Below are positions 46,442 through 57,147 of a stretch of DNA of 64,000 nt, piece by piece. Location: positions 1 to 64,000 of the forward strand of contig JAIXSY010000037.1 in the NCBI GenBank assembly GCA_027484445.1. Reading direction: 5' to 3'. The first letter of the stretch is position 1; every line of letters starts with the position of its first letter. The notes below the pieces were generated by a model, which searched no databases, had not been told where the DNA came from, and saw only the letters and a program-made list of their open reading frames with translations. This DNA comes from Verrucomicrobiaceae bacterium (GTDB lineage: Bacteria > Verrucomicrobiota > Verrucomicrobiia > Verrucomicrobiales > Verrucomicrobiaceae). The translations under genes were made by a program, and so were the position numbers.

Positions 46442-46822
46442 ATGAGCGCTCAGTCCAGCACCCAAACGCCTCAATACAAGATCGGTAATGAAAAGCTGAT
46501 CTTGGTCATGCCGGCAGCAGCTCAGAAATTGACGAGCCTGCTCACCAAGCAGGGAAGATCCGAGCATGGGGCTTTGCGGGTCGCGGTGGTCGGAGGAGGT
46601 TGTTCTGGATTGCAGTACAAGATGGATTTGGTCGATGGACCTGCCAATCGCGACATCATGGTGATTTCGAATCAAGTGCGCGTCGTGATTGATCCCAAGA
46701 GTGCTCTGTTTGTGACAGGTTCCGAGCTCGATTACAGCGACGATCTCCAGCAAGGTGGATTCAAGGTGAAGAATCCCAATGCGGTCGTGACTTGTTCCTG
46801 TGGGGAGAGCTTCTCTGCCTAA
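46442..46822 (+). CDS. Iron-sulfur cluster assembly accessory protein (IscA/ErpA/HesB)
   Basis: LRVAVVGGGCSGLQYKMDLVDGP; C-terminal NPNAVVTCSCGESFSA. Confidence 0.95.
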   Translation: MSAQSSTQTPQYKIGNEKLILVMPAAAQKLTSLLTKQGRSEHGALRVAVVGGGCSGLQYKMDLVDGPANRDIMVISNQVRVVIDPKSALFVTGSELDYSDDLQQGGFKVKNPNAVVTCSCGESFSA

Positions 46823-46836
46823 CTGGAGAAACCGTT

Positions 46837-47403
46837 ATGACCAATTGCTTTGAATTGCTGGGTCTGGCTCCGTGTGCAGCGATGGATGAAGAGCTTTTGG
46901 AAAAAGCATACTTGGAGGCTGCCAAAACCCTTCACCCTGATCATGCTCAGGGAGATTCAGATCGTACTTCAGCTCTAAATGCTGCTGTTTCATTGCTCAG
47001 ATCGCCCAGTCGTCGCCTCAAGCATTTGATGGATCTGAATACCACGGTTTCGTGGAAGGCGGTTCCGCTTGAACCTGAATTGATGGACCTCTTTGCTTCG
47101 GTAGGTCGTCAGTTGGAGACTGCGACTAAAGTCACAGAAAAAGCTAAATCAGCGTCGAGTGCCCTGAGTAAAGCACTGCTCTCGGGTGAAATTCTCAAAG
47201 CACGGGATTCTTTGGAAGACCTGAATGGAGAGGTGTCCTCCCGTGTCGCTGCCTACCTCAGAGAACTGCCTGATTTGGATCGACGTCTGTCCTGTAGCGA
47301 TCCAACAGTGTGGAGTGATCTACAAAAGCTACAGGTCAAATTGGCTTATCTTGAAAAGTGGCAAACTCAGATCCGAGATCGTCTTCTTCAGCTCATGCTT
47401 TAG
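46837..47403 (+). CDS. hscB: HscB-like Fe-S co-chaperone (J-domain)
   Basis: NCFELLGLAPCAAMDEELLEKAYLEAAKTLHPDHAQGDSD (HPD); LNAAVSLLRSPSRRLKHLMDL. Confidence 0.85.
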   Translation: MTNCFELLGLAPCAAMDEELLEKAYLEAAKTLHPDHAQGDSDRTSALNAAVSLLRSPSRRLKHLMDLNTTVSWKAVPLEPELMDLFASVGRQLETATKVTEKAKSASSALSKALLSGEILKARDSLEDLNGEVSSRVAAYLRELPDLDRRLSCSDPTVWSDLQKLQVKLAYLEKWQTQIRDRLLQLML

Positions 47404-47432
47404 ACAAAGATCACTTTGGCTAACAACGATGA

Positions 47433-48092
47433 TTACCAATTTTTGATCCACTTGGAGCTGGCACGAGCTAGCGTCGTGTTGTCCTGAGTCATCAAACTTG
47501 TGGCAGTCAAATTGTCAGTGTCGTTCCCATAAGACCAAATGTCATAGGTGTTGTTGATGGTGACAGGGTCAGGCGGTGAGCCTCCGTCTGCAGCGATGGT
47601 TGGCATGGCTTTGATGTAGCGAATGGGATGGCCAAAGCCGTCAATCACGAAGTAGTTCGAGCTATTGACCGTCCAAATCTCGCGTGGCATGTCGGCGAGA
47701 GTGACATTTGCTGCTTCGATGTCTTCGACTTGGCCGTTGGATTCTGGAGAACCCTCATTGTTATCGACACCTTTGATTTGATTGAATCCATCTCCACTCA
47801 AAGCCTGATAGAGGCAGGCTGCTTCACCGGCGACGTAAACCTTATCCGCAATCGTGACGCTGGTTTCTGGGTTCGCAGGGGATGGGTAGGAGCCAAACTT
47901 CTCGCGGTAGTTTTCCAGCGCTGAACGAATCACACGAATCGTTACCTCTGTGCGACTGCGCTTGGATGATTGATCGGCGTAGGAATAGGCACCTGCTACG
48001 AGAGCAAACAAAACCACGATCACACTGACGACGGTAATCAACTCCACCAAGGTGAAGCCTGCCCGAGATATGCGTGAAGGATGTACTTTCAT
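47433..48092 (-). CDS. Type II secretion/type IV pilin-like pseudopilin (GspG-like)
   Basis: RISRAGFTLVELITVVSVIVVLFALVAGAYSYADQSSKR prepilin N-terminus with conserved Glu5. Confidence 0.9.
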   Translation of the reverse strand: MKVHPSRISRAGFTLVELITVVSVIVVLFALVAGAYSYADQSSKRSRTEVTIRVIRSALENYREKFGSYPSPANPETSVTIADKVYVAGEAACLYQALSGDGFNQIKGVDNNEGSPESNGQVEDIEAANVTLADMPREIWTVNSSNYFVIDGFGHPIRYIKAMPTIAADGGSPPDPVTINNTYDIWSYGNDTDNLTATSLMTQDNTTLARASSKWIKNW

Positions 48093-48135
48093 AATCGAGA
48101 CGTCTTGAAGGAAAACCGAACGAGCTTGGAGCGAG

Positions 48136-49419
48136 TTATGCACCTGGGCCTGCACTGAGTTGCTTGATGACTTCGATCAGAGGCAAGAACAAAGCGAGCA
48201 CGATGGTTCCGACGACCAAAGCCAGAAGCACGATCATCAGAGGTTCGAGCATGGAAGTGAGGGCAGAAACAGAGTTGTCCACCTCGTCTTCGTAAACGTC
48301 GGCGATTTTTAGAAGCATTTCAGGCAGCTGGCCGGTTTCTTCACCCACATCCACCATTGAAATCACCATGGGAGGGAAAACACTGCTCGATTCCAAAGGA
48401 GCGACCATGGATTCACCCTCTTTGACGGCATCGTGAACTTTAACAATGGACTCTGAAACGATGGCATTGCCTGCCGTTTCGCGAGTGATGTTCAGTGCCT
48501 GAAGGATCGGAACGCCTGAAGTCACTAGAGTGCCCAAAGTGCGGGTGAAGCGTGAGATGGCGGTCTTGCGCTGCACATCACCAAAGAGGGGTAGCTTTAG
48601 TTTCCAACCATCAATGCTGCGTCTGCCACCGGGGGTAGAGGCGAAGATACGCCATCCCACAAAGATCACCGCTGCACCACCTGCGAGCCAGATGAAGTTA
48701 TCTCCCATCCAGCGACTGAAGCCAATGACGTATTTGGTCAGCGTGGGAAGCTTGTTTTTGTCTCCCAGCATTTCTTCGAAGATCTTCTCGAACTTCGGCA
48801 CAATGACCAACATGAGGAAAATCAAAATGGCGAGCGCGATGAACATCACGACAAGCGGATAGATCATGGCGGCCATGATCTTGTTCTTCAGCTTTTGGGC
48901 CTTTTCTTGATACTCGGCCAAGCGGTTGAGTACGATTTCAAGCACACCGCCTAGCTCCCCGGCCTTTACCATGTTCACATACAGCTTGTTGAAGATACGA
49001 GGGTATTGCCCAAGCGTTTCGGAAAATGTACTGCCGGTTTGCACGTTGTCTGCCAGTGTCGCAATGGTGGCCTTCATCACCGGATTCGGTTCCTGACGGC
49101 TAAGGACGGTCAAACCACGAAGCAAAGGTAAGCCTGAATCAATGAGTGTCGCTAACTGACGTGTGAAGACCATCAGCGTCTTGGGTTTCACCTTGGCGTT
49201 GGCTCCTGCCTTCACGGCTTTGTCTTTCGACTTGGCTGCGGGGCTTTTGGCGGCACGCTTTTTGACAGCGGCATCGCCTTTGCCTTCCTGGGCCACTTGA
49301 GTCGGATAAAGCTGACTTTGGCGAAGCAGGTTGATGGCTTCGGCCTCGTTGCTTGCATCCAGTTCTCCGGCGACTTCCTGGCCGTTCTGGTCGAGGGCGA
49401 TGTAGTGAAACTTCGGCAT
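48136..49419 (-). CDS. Type II secretion system F family/PilC-like inner membrane protein
   Basis: FHYIALDQNGQEVAGELDASNEAEAINLLR; FTRQLATLIDSGLPLLRGL; TSGVPILQALNITRETAGN; VDVGEETGQLPEML. Confidence 0.94.
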   Translation of the reverse strand: MPKFHYIALDQNGQEVAGELDASNEAEAINLLRQSQLYPTQVAQEGKGDAAVKKRAAKSPAAKSKDKAVKAGANAKVKPKTLMVFTRQLATLIDSGLPLLRGLTVLSRQEPNPVMKATIATLADNVQTGSTFSETLGQYPRIFNKLYVNMVKAGELGGVLEIVLNRLAEYQEKAQKLKNKIMAAMIYPLVVMFIALAILIFLMLVIVPKFEKIFEEMLGDKNKLPTLTKYVIGFSRWMGDNFIWLAGGAAVIFVGWRIFASTPGGRRSIDGWKLKLPLFGDVQRKTAISRFTRTLGTLVTSGVPILQALNITRETAGNAIVSESIVKVHDAVKEGESMVAPLESSSVFPPMVISMVDVGEETGQLPEMLLKIADVYEDEVDNSVSALTSMLEPLMIVLLALVVGTIVLALFLPLIEVIKQLSAGPGA

Positions 49420-49536
49420 ACGTTGGGGCAGCGTGTTTTATTTTAACTTTTTTCAGATTACGGGTTCGCTGTGTGCTCTGTCCATCAAATTCATGAAGAG
49501 CATCGTGGCATTTTCAGCCCAGAGCACTTTTCGCGA

Positions 49537-51195
49537 TCAAGTGTATTTCAGAACTTCTTCGATCGTGGTTTCTCCGTCATAAATGTTACGAAGTCCGTCT
49601 TCGCGCAGGGTCATCATGCCCAGCTCAATTGCCTTCTGCTTCAAGGCAAGAGTGGGTGCTTTTTCCACGATCAGCTCGCGAATGGGATCGGAGACATCCA
49701 GCAATTCATAGATGCCTTTGCGTCCTTTGTAGCCGGAACCGCCACACTTCTCACAGCCTGCTCCTGTGTAAAATTGCTTACCGCCGATGTCATCGGGGCT
49801 CAATCCCAGTTGATTCAAGATAGAAAGGCTTGGGGTGTAGGCTGAGCGGCAGTTCTTGCAAATGGTGCGGAGCAAACGTTGCGCCAAAATACCCTCCAAG
49901 GTCGCCGAGACCAGGAAGGGCTCCACGCCCATGTCCACGAGACGTGTCACTGCGCCTGCGGCATCGTTGGTATGCAGAGTGCTGAGCACCAAGTGACCGG
50001 TAAGTGAGGCCTGAATGGCAATCTGAGCGGTCTCGACGTCACGCATCTCACCCACCATGATTTTGTCGGGATCTTGACGTAGGAATGAGCGCAGGGCTTT
50101 CGCAAAGGTCAGGCCGACTGCATCGTTCACCGGGACCTGCATGATGCCATCGAGCTCGTATTCCACAGGGTCCTCGGCAGTGAGCACTTTGGTGTCGATC
50201 TGATTGATGCGACGAAGGCAGGCGTAGAGCGTCGTCGTTTTGCCGGCACCCGTTGGGCCTGTGACAATAAAGATGCCGTTCGGCTTTTCGATGGTCTCGG
50301 TGATGTAATCGAAAAGGTAGGGTGGCATTCCCAGGTGCTCGAGATCGAGATTCACACTGCTGCGATCCAACACACGAAGCACCACGGATTCGCCATGCTG
50401 CGTGGGCAGGGAGTTCACACGCATGTCCACCGGCTTGCCATTCACGACGGTCATGATGCGCCCGTCTTGAGGCACTCGACGCTCAGCGATGTTCATGTTG
50501 GCCATCACCTTCACGCGTGAGATCACCGAATTGGCCAAATGCACTGGTGGCGGTGCCATTTCATAAAGCGCTCCATCGACACGGTAGCGGATCTTGAACT
50601 CGTGTTCAAAAGGCTCGAAGTGAATGTCTGATGCTTTTTCTTTGATGGCTTGCGTCAGCACCAGATCGACAAACTTCACGATCGGAGCCGAGTTTGCTTC
50701 CACCTCGGGGCTGTCTTTGCCCGCGTTGGCGAGACCTCCGAAGATGTCTTCCACGCTCGGTGCTCCCGAACCATAGTGCTTGTCGATCAGAGCCTGAACT
50801 TGGCTGCGACGCGCCACCACAGGAACAATCTGCTTTCCTAAACCGAAGCGCAGGTCTTCCACCAGCTGGGGGTTCAGAGGATCGGTGAAGGCAACATGGA
50901 GACCGCGAGCATCGAGTGTGATGGGGAATGCGCCATAGAGTCTTGCCATTCCGGCCGGCACAAGATTGATGACGGAGGGCGGAGGCTCGTAGCTCGATAG
51001 ATCAAAATGATCGGCACCGAGTTCTTCGGCCACGACAGCCCAGAATTCATCCTCATTCTGGTAGATGCCATAATCGAGAATGGTTTGCAGGATCTCTTTG
51101 CCGTTGTGGATGCAATCCTGGCTCAGGCCTTCGGCGACGCCGGAGTCGATCACTCCACGTGACTCGAGCATGTCGATGACGTTTTGAGGGGTCAT
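49537..51195 (-). CDS. GspE/PilB-family secretion ATPase (copy 1)
   Basis: IVTGPTGAGKTTTLYACLRRIN; TAEDPVEYEL; ALRSFLRQDPDKIMVGEMRD; CxxC pairs CKNC and CEKC. Confidence 0.95.
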   Translation of the reverse strand: MTPQNVIDMLESRGVIDSGVAEGLSQDCIHNGKEILQTILDYGIYQNEDEFWAVVAEELGADHFDLSSYEPPPSVINLVPAGMARLYGAFPITLDARGLHVAFTDPLNPQLVEDLRFGLGKQIVPVVARRSQVQALIDKHYGSGAPSVEDIFGGLANAGKDSPEVEANSAPIVKFVDLVLTQAIKEKASDIHFEPFEHEFKIRYRVDGALYEMAPPPVHLANSVISRVKVMANMNIAERRVPQDGRIMTVVNGKPVDMRVNSLPTQHGESVVLRVLDRSSVNLDLEHLGMPPYLFDYITETIEKPNGIFIVTGPTGAGKTTTLYACLRRINQIDTKVLTAEDPVEYELDGIMQVPVNDAVGLTFAKALRSFLRQDPDKIMVGEMRDVETAQIAIQASLTGHLVLSTLHTNDAAGAVTRLVDMGVEPFLVSATLEGILAQRLLRTICKNCRSAYTPSLSILNQLGLSPDDIGGKQFYTGAGCEKCGGSGYKGRKGIYELLDVSDPIRELIVEKAPTLALKQKAIELGMMTLREDGLRNIYDGETTIEEVLKYT

Positions 51196-51244
51196 GGGGG
51201 GAAATTATGCGTTGAACAGTTCTCAGTAGCGTCGGTTCGTCGAA

Positions 51245-52900
51245 TCAATCGGCGTCTGACATGGTGGCTTCGATGACTTCGTTGGCAGTGGTCACCCCTG
51301 CCAACACTTTGCGGACACCATCCTCTCGTAGGGTTCTCATGCCGAGTTCGCGTGCACGTTTGCGCAGCTGGGGCGTGGTTAGGTTTTGGTTGATCATGTT
51401 CCTCACCTCGTCGTCGATCTGGAAGATTTCGGCGATGACCATTCGACCACGATGGCCAGAGTTCCGGCACTTGTTGCAACCCTTTGGACCCATGATGGTC
51501 GCGGAGGCTAGCTGACCGGCTTCAAGACCCAGTTGGCGCATTTCTTTGTCGCTCAGGCCCGAGGGCTGCTTGCATTCACCGCACAGCTTTCTCACCAGTC
51601 GCTGGGCCAGAATGCCGCGCACGGCTGAAGCAATGAGGAAGCGTTTGATGCCAATGTCTGCCAGACGGGCTACAGCGCTCGGTGCGTCATTGGTGTGCAG
51701 GGTGGAGAAGACCAAGTGACCGGTCAGCGACGCCTGAATGGCAATGCCAGCGGTTTCAGCGTCACGAATCTCACCCAACATGATGATGTTGGGTGCTTGA
51801 CGAAGCATGGCACGCAGCGCTGCGGCGAAGGTCATGCCTACGTCTTCTTTCACCATCACCTGATTGATGCCAGGTAGCTCATACTCGACAGGATCTTCGA
51901 CGGTGATGATCTTTCGGTCAGGCCGGTTGATGAAGTTTAAGCAAGCGTAGAGTGTGGTCGTCTTGCCCGAGCCGGTGGGACCTGTGACAAGCACAATGCC
52001 ATCCGGCAGTGAGATCAAGTTTTCAAAGCAGCTCTGGTCGTCGCTAAAGAAGCCTAGATCAGAAAGGCCGAGGCGGAGACTGCTCTTGTCGAGCACACGC
52101 ATCACCACGCTTTCGCCATTTTGGGTGGGGATGATCGACACACGCAGATCAAGCTCCTTGTCACCGAACCGCATCTGAATACGACCATCCTGAGGCACGC
52201 GCTTTTCGTCGATGCTCATCGTGCCGGTCATGATTTTGATGCGCGCAATGATGGAGGCCAGCAGTCGCTTGGGGTGATGCTCGATGTCCACCATCACACC
52301 ATCCATGCGGAATCGGACACGAATGTCCTTTTCCATCGGCTCAATGTGAATGTCGGAGGCGCGATTGCGGAAGGCATCCATCAGCATGTTTTCGACAAGC
52401 TTGATGATCGGCGCGTCTCCATCTCCACCACTGGAGGCTCCTTCCCCTTTGCTGCCACCCGTCATGGCCTCATTGCCATAAATGGTGACCATGACCTCCT
52501 GGATCAGAGTGGGGGTGGAGCAGAAGAACTCGAGGTCAGGTTGCAGCACATGGGGCAGTGCATCTAGCGTCTCAAAGTCATAGGGGTCTGAGATGGCGAT
52601 CTGCAGCGAGGTGCCGTTGATGCCGATGGGCACGATCTTGTACTTTTTGGCGTGATCAAGCGTGACAAAGGTTTTCAGCGCTGGATTGGCCGGGAAACCG
52701 TGCAAGTCCACGTATTCCATGCCGCTGTTCGAGGCAACCAGCTTGGCCAGCTGCTCATCCGAGACGATGCCCGTCTTGATCAGGGTTTGCAGGGGTGTCT
52801 CTTGACCCTTTTTGTTGGTCTTGGCCTGCTGCAGGTCCTGCGGCGTGAGATAGCCTGCTTCGGTTAGCAGCTCGATGAGGAACTCTTCGTTGGAATACAT
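51245..52900 (-). CDS. GspE/PilB-family secretion ATPase (copy 2)
   Basis: LVTGPTGSGKTTTLYACLNFIN; TVEDPVEYELPGINQV; ALRAMLRQAPNIIMLGEIRD; CGEC and CNKC. Confidence 0.95.
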   Translation of the reverse strand: MYSNEEFLIELLTEAGYLTPQDLQQAKTNKKGQETPLQTLIKTGIVSDEQLAKLVASNSGMEYVDLHGFPANPALKTFVTLDHAKKYKIVPIGINGTSLQIAISDPYDFETLDALPHVLQPDLEFFCSTPTLIQEVMVTIYGNEAMTGGSKGEGASSGGDGDAPIIKLVENMLMDAFRNRASDIHIEPMEKDIRVRFRMDGVMVDIEHHPKRLLASIIARIKIMTGTMSIDEKRVPQDGRIQMRFGDKELDLRVSIIPTQNGESVVMRVLDKSSLRLGLSDLGFFSDDQSCFENLISLPDGIVLVTGPTGSGKTTTLYACLNFINRPDRKIITVEDPVEYELPGINQVMVKEDVGMTFAAALRAMLRQAPNIIMLGEIRDAETAGIAIQASLTGHLVFSTLHTNDAPSAVARLADIGIKRFLIASAVRGILAQRLVRKLCGECKQPSGLSDKEMRQLGLEAGQLASATIMGPKGCNKCRNSGHRGRMVIAEIFQIDDEVRNMINQNLTTPQLRKRARELGMRTLREDGVRKVLAGVTTANEVIEATMSDAD

Positions 52901-53247
52901 GCGGTTCGTGCGGGGGGGCGCGATTTATTTGTGGAATTGCGAGCTTAGAGGAGTTTGCGCGCCAGTGTCAATGTTCCGCTGCCAAGTGCAGATCAGCTTG
53001 TGGCAAAACAGGACAAGCTCGAACGCAGTTTTGGAGAGCATCTCCTTTGTCTGACAAACATCTGACACGTGGGCGAATGTCAATTTCCAATAGGCCAAGC
53101 GCCAAACCTCCCTTTCATCTTGGCATGATCAAGAGGGTGGTCATTTGCCTCCGGTGGGAAATCTTACGTGCGAATCTGAGGCCGATCCGACTTCATTCAG
53201 GGGGTTTTCTTTTCTTGTGGTCGTGGGTCAGTTGGCTTTGGGCCAGC

Positions 53248-56200
53248 TCAGTGCTCGCTTTTGGGCTGGCTGGTCTTGCTGGGTTTCAGGCTGCTCAGGT
53301 AGGCTACGACATCACGCAGTTCTCGTGGCGTCAGGATTCCCAGCATCGGCGGCATCATCGAGACTGGTGGTGTTTGCATCGTGATTTGTGCTCGGGGCAG
53401 TTTCTTCTCGCTGCCATCGGCGAGCCTCAGGATGACTTGATTTGCATCTTCTCGGTAAAGGGCACCTGCGTGGTTGCTGCCATCTTTTAGTGTGATGGAG
53501 ACCAAGCCATAGCCTGGCACAATCTTGGCCACAGGGTTCATCAGGCTTTCCAGGATCTCTGCTTTCTTGCGCTGCATGCCGATGGTTTTGAGGCTCGGTC
53601 CGACTTGACTGCCTTCTGCGGCCTCGACCTTGTGACAGGCAAGGCAGTTGGCACCTAGATGGTTGGTCACGATTTCCTTTCCCGAAAGGATGCTGCCGCC
53701 TTCGATCAAATCATCGCGCGGAGCTGTGGTGCGACTTCGTTGATAGGTTTCAAGCCGCTCTGCCAGAGCGGGAAAGGCCACTGCCGTTTCCAGCACATCC
53801 AGCTTTAGGCCAGGTTCCACTTTGCCCGCAGCTAGTCTTTGCAGCCAAGTGTCCATGAGTCGCTCAGCGCTAGGCTCTTGGCTTTGGCCGATGAGCTTCA
53901 AGGCTGCTTGTTTTTCCAGCAGGGAGCCTTGCTCCAAGACGCGAGAGGCTTCCGCGATGGCGCGGTCTTTGGCGTGAGCGAAAGTTTGCACCAGAGCTTC
54001 CATGCGTAGCTCCTGCGGTGCGTTTTTGGCAGCAGCCATGACCAGAGTCGTTTGAAAGGTAGGCTCCGTGGCATGTTGGGCGGCCATGAGGCGCAGAGCA
54101 CCGACGCGGAGAGCTGCTGCTGCCTGGGCATCGGCGATGATTTGGCCGAGTGCGACGGCGTCCACCTTCAGTTGATAGCTGATCATGAGCTCAATGGCGG
54201 CCGCTTTTTTGATAGGATTTTTCAGGTTCAAAAGCTCGGGCACAAAAGGCTGAATGACGGCCGCGATGGCGGCAGAGTCCCGTGGCTGATAGCGACGATG
54301 AACACCATCAACGCGATCCAGAATGGGAGGGTTGGCAAAAACTTGCAGAGCGGCAAAGGCCTCGCTCGATCCTGCGAAAGCTGCACGCAGCAGGCGCTGG
54401 GCATCCTCGATCTTGCCTAACCTGAGATTCGCATTGAGCGCGCGGCTCAGAGTGAGTGGAGAAAGGTCTTGGCGTGTTTCGGTGAGTTCGGCCAGGGCAG
54501 GCAGCGCTTCCGCGATGCTTGAGTCGTCGTGAATGGCTCGCGCAGCTTCATCGACCACTGCAATCTCTGCGGCTTGCAGGGCTTTGGCGATGCGGGGTGA
54601 GCGAAGTCGTGCTAGAGCAAGCGTGGCGCAAATTCGCTGATTTAGGTCAGATTTTTCGAGTGCTGCCGCTAAGGCTTCAGCAGAAACACAGCCACTCAGG
54701 CCAGTCACGGCAGCATGACGCAGCCACGCATCTTGCCCCCCACGAGCGGCCATGATCCAGAGCGCGTCGCTGGCTTCAGGAAGAGCCAGCTTCCCAGCAG
54801 CGATTGCGGCATGGAATTGCACGCGTGGCTGCTTGGAGCTGATCCAACTGATCAAGGCCTGTTGGCTTGGCTTGCCCACAGACGATGGAGCATCTCCGAG
54901 GATTTTGCTCAATTGCGTTTGTAGTTCGGCTTCTGAGGTTGCCAAAGCAGACGCCAGCAGACGGTCGTCGATGTGTCCGCGTCTCATGCCCATGCCGAGT
55001 CCCCAGATGGCATGGATTTTTGCCATCAGAGTCGAGGTGGGTTCGTCTAGCACTTTGGCCAAGGCTGGCCAGGCTTGGCGTCGGGCCAGCTCGATTTGCG
55101 CTGCCACGCGAATCCGTTGATCTGCATGAGCGAGCCACTTCAGCAGATCAGTTTCGGTGACCTTGGATGTGTCTTGGCTCAACCATTGTTGTGTTTCCAA
55201 CCTAAGAGAATGGGGCGTGGGTTCATCGACACGCCAGATGGCTCCTTTTTCATCCAAAGGATAGCCGCCAACCCAGTCTGCCATGTAGAGGGCACCGTCA
55301 GGCCCAAAGCTGAGGCCGATGCCCATGATGCCTGAGTGAATGACGCGAGCACGGCTCATGACAAAGCTGGCTCCTTCGGGCTTCAGGGTGAAGGCTTCCA
55401 TCTTGCCGGAAGGGAATTGATTGAGAATGAAGTGGCCTTTCAATCGCGCTCCTAGCGCGGTGCCTGGTTCACGCACCAGACCAGTGGGGCCGTTTGAGTA
55501 ATTTGCGAGCGGTGGAGTGAGGAAAAGTGGTGCCGCTGCACCGATCTCGGGCTGCTTGGCCCGTTGCTGATTGGGTTCACCTCCACTCGGCATGGGGGCT
55601 TTCCAAAGGTTCTCTCGCATCCAGCGGCTTTCAGCCTTCATGTATTGATGCGCACAGCGCCAGCCAGAGTCGCTCCGCTCGGTGATGTAAACCATGCGCT
55701 CTTTTTCACCTGGCATGTCGGCATCATTGTCCACGCCGAAGAGATTGCCGAAGTCATCAAAAGCTACCTCCTGCACATTGCGCAAACCGTGGGCGAAGAC
55801 TTCAAAGCCGGTGCCATCTGGTTCCACGCGCATCACCGCTCCTTCGTGGGGATAGAACCAGTGCTTGCCCTCCTTGCTGGTCACATTCACGCCCTTGTCT
55901 CCGATGCTCCAGTAAATGCGCCCGTCAGGGCCGAGTCGGAGGCCATGCATGTCATGCCCGGCGTAGGCCAGATGCATGCCGAAGCCATGGGCAACGACTT
56001 CCCGCACATCGGCCACGCCATCGTCATCAGTGTCCTTCAGCCTCCATAAGTCTGGAGCGATCGTGGCATAGACCCAACCCTCGTGGTAGAGAATTCCTGC
56101 CGCGATGCCAGTCACCTCGCTTTGGAAACCTTCAGCGAAAACCGTCATGCGATCTGCCGTGCCATCTCCGTCAGTGTCACGCAGTTGGTAAATCCGTTCG

Positions 56201-56547
56201 CTATGCACTGTTAGGTCTTTCCAGTCGATGGAGCCGTCTTTGTTATGATCTTTCAGCCCGCCGCGCGGTTGACGTAGCCGACCTGGAGCGAGCTCCCGCT
56301 TCAAAAAGGCGCTCTTTTCTTCTACACTGCTCAGGCCCACATCGTCTGGGATCCACATGGGGTGCTCGCGGATGTCTAGATCGGCCACCTTGCGCCGCGT
56401 GGTCGAGGTCACATACACGCGGCCTTTTTCATCCACCGTGCAGGCCACAGGGTCAGGGACATTCAGGCTGCCAGACCAGCGATGCAGGCTGACCTCCGCA
56501 GCCATGAGAATCTGGGGAAAAAGGAAACAAAGGGCCAATCGACGCAT
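53248..56547 (-). CDS. PVC-type heme-binding CxxCH protein with HEAT-like repeats
   Basis: SLNVPDPVACTVDEKGRVYVTSTTRRKVADLDIREHP; ADWVGGYPLDEKGAIWRV; CLACHKVEAAEGSQVGPSL; STLKPS-type end. Confidence 0.85.
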   Translation of the reverse strand: MRRLALCFLFPQILMAAEVSLHRWSGSLNVPDPVACTVDEKGRVYVTSTTRRKVADLDIREHPMWIPDDVGLSSVEEKSAFLKRELAPGRLRQPRGGLKDHNKDGSIDWKDLTVHSERIYQLRDTDGDGTADRMTVFAEGFQSEVTGIAAGILYHEGWVYATIAPDLWRLKDTDDDGVADVREVVAHGFGMHLAYAGHDMHGLRLGPDGRIYWSIGDKGVNVTSKEGKHWFYPHEGAVMRVEPDGTGFEVFAHGLRNVQEVAFDDFGNLFGVDNDADMPGEKERMVYITERSDSGWRCAHQYMKAESRWMRENLWKAPMPSGGEPNQQRAKQPEIGAAAPLFLTPPLANYSNGPTGLVREPGTALGARLKGHFILNQFPSGKMEAFTLKPEGASFVMSRARVIHSGIMGIGLSFGPDGALYMADWVGGYPLDEKGAIWRVDEPTPHSLRLETQQWLSQDTSKVTETDLLKWLAHADQRIRVAAQIELARRQAWPALAKVLDEPTSTLMAKIHAIWGLGMGMRRGHIDDRLLASALATSEAELQTQLSKILGDAPSSVGKPSQQALISWISSKQPRVQFHAAIAAGKLALPEASDALWIMAARGGQDAWLRHAAVTGLSGCVSAEALAAALEKSDLNQRICATLALARLRSPRIAKALQAAEIAVVDEAARAIHDDSSIAEALPALAELTETRQDLSPLTLSRALNANLRLGKIEDAQRLLRAAFAGSSEAFAALQVFANPPILDRVDGVHRRYQPRDSAAIAAVIQPFVPELLNLKNPIKKAAAIELMISYQLKVDAVALGQIIADAQAAAALRVGALRLMAAQHATEPTFQTTLVMAAAKNAPQELRMEALVQTFAHAKDRAIAEASRVLEQGSLLEKQAALKLIGQSQEPSAERLMDTWLQRLAAGKVEPGLKLDVLETAVAFPALAERLETYQRSRTTAPRDDLIEGGSILSGKEIVTNHLGANCLACHKVEAAEGSQVGPSLKTIGMQRKKAEILESLMNPVAKIVPGYGLVSITLKDGSNHAGALYREDANQVILRLADGSEKKLPRAQITMQTPPVSMMPPMLGILTPRELRDVVAYLSSLKPSKTSQPKSEH

Positions 56548-56676
56548 GAGAAAGGACCATCATGCCCATGAGCAGCGTCGTTTCCAGCGGTGAAAAAACC
56601 TTCTCCCTAGGTGCCTCAGCCCGAATCACTGAGCTATTCTTTCTCTCGGAGCGTAGGCTAACACACTCCCGATTTC

Positions 56677-57117
56677 ATGACTCAGCACGACCCCATCGAC
56701 CAAGATCTCTCCCAGACGGAGCCTAGGGCTAACTTTTTGCCTTACCCGTCTTCGAGGCTCGCCGCCAAAATCATTCCGCAAGATTTGTCGAACTTCAAAA
56801 GTCGTGGCATCACTCGGGTGGAGCGTGAGCTACAGCAGGAGCTGGTCGAGCTGAGAGAATCTTACCTGAAGGTCATTGATGCCTTCAATTGGAACAAACT
56901 TCTCTACGAATCCCAATTCAGCTTCGAGCCTGTGGTGGGCGAGACCTATCATCTCTACGAAATCAATGGCAAACGCCAGCTCAGCATGATCGAACCCGAT
57001 GCCTGGAGTCAGCGTTGGATCGGCACCTTTCGCCTGAATGCCGATGGTCGCTGGCAGGCCGACCGGATTGCCGATGACTTCGACATCCGTTCTTTCGTCA
57101 GCACGACGGTGGGCTGA
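56677..57117 (+). CDS. DUF2452-like protein
   Basis: LQQELVELRESYLKVIDAFNWNKLLYESQFSFEPVVGETYHLYEINGKRQLSMIEPDAW. Confidence 0.7.
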   Translation: MTQHDPIDQDLSQTEPRANFLPYPSSRLAAKIIPQDLSNFKSRGITRVERELQQELVELRESYLKVIDAFNWNKLLYESQFSFEPVVGETYHLYEINGKRQLSMIEPDAWSQRWIGTFRLNADGRWQADRIADDFDIRSFVSTTVG

Positions 57118-57147
57118 GCCGGTCACGTGGTTTGGAAAAAGCAGAAC

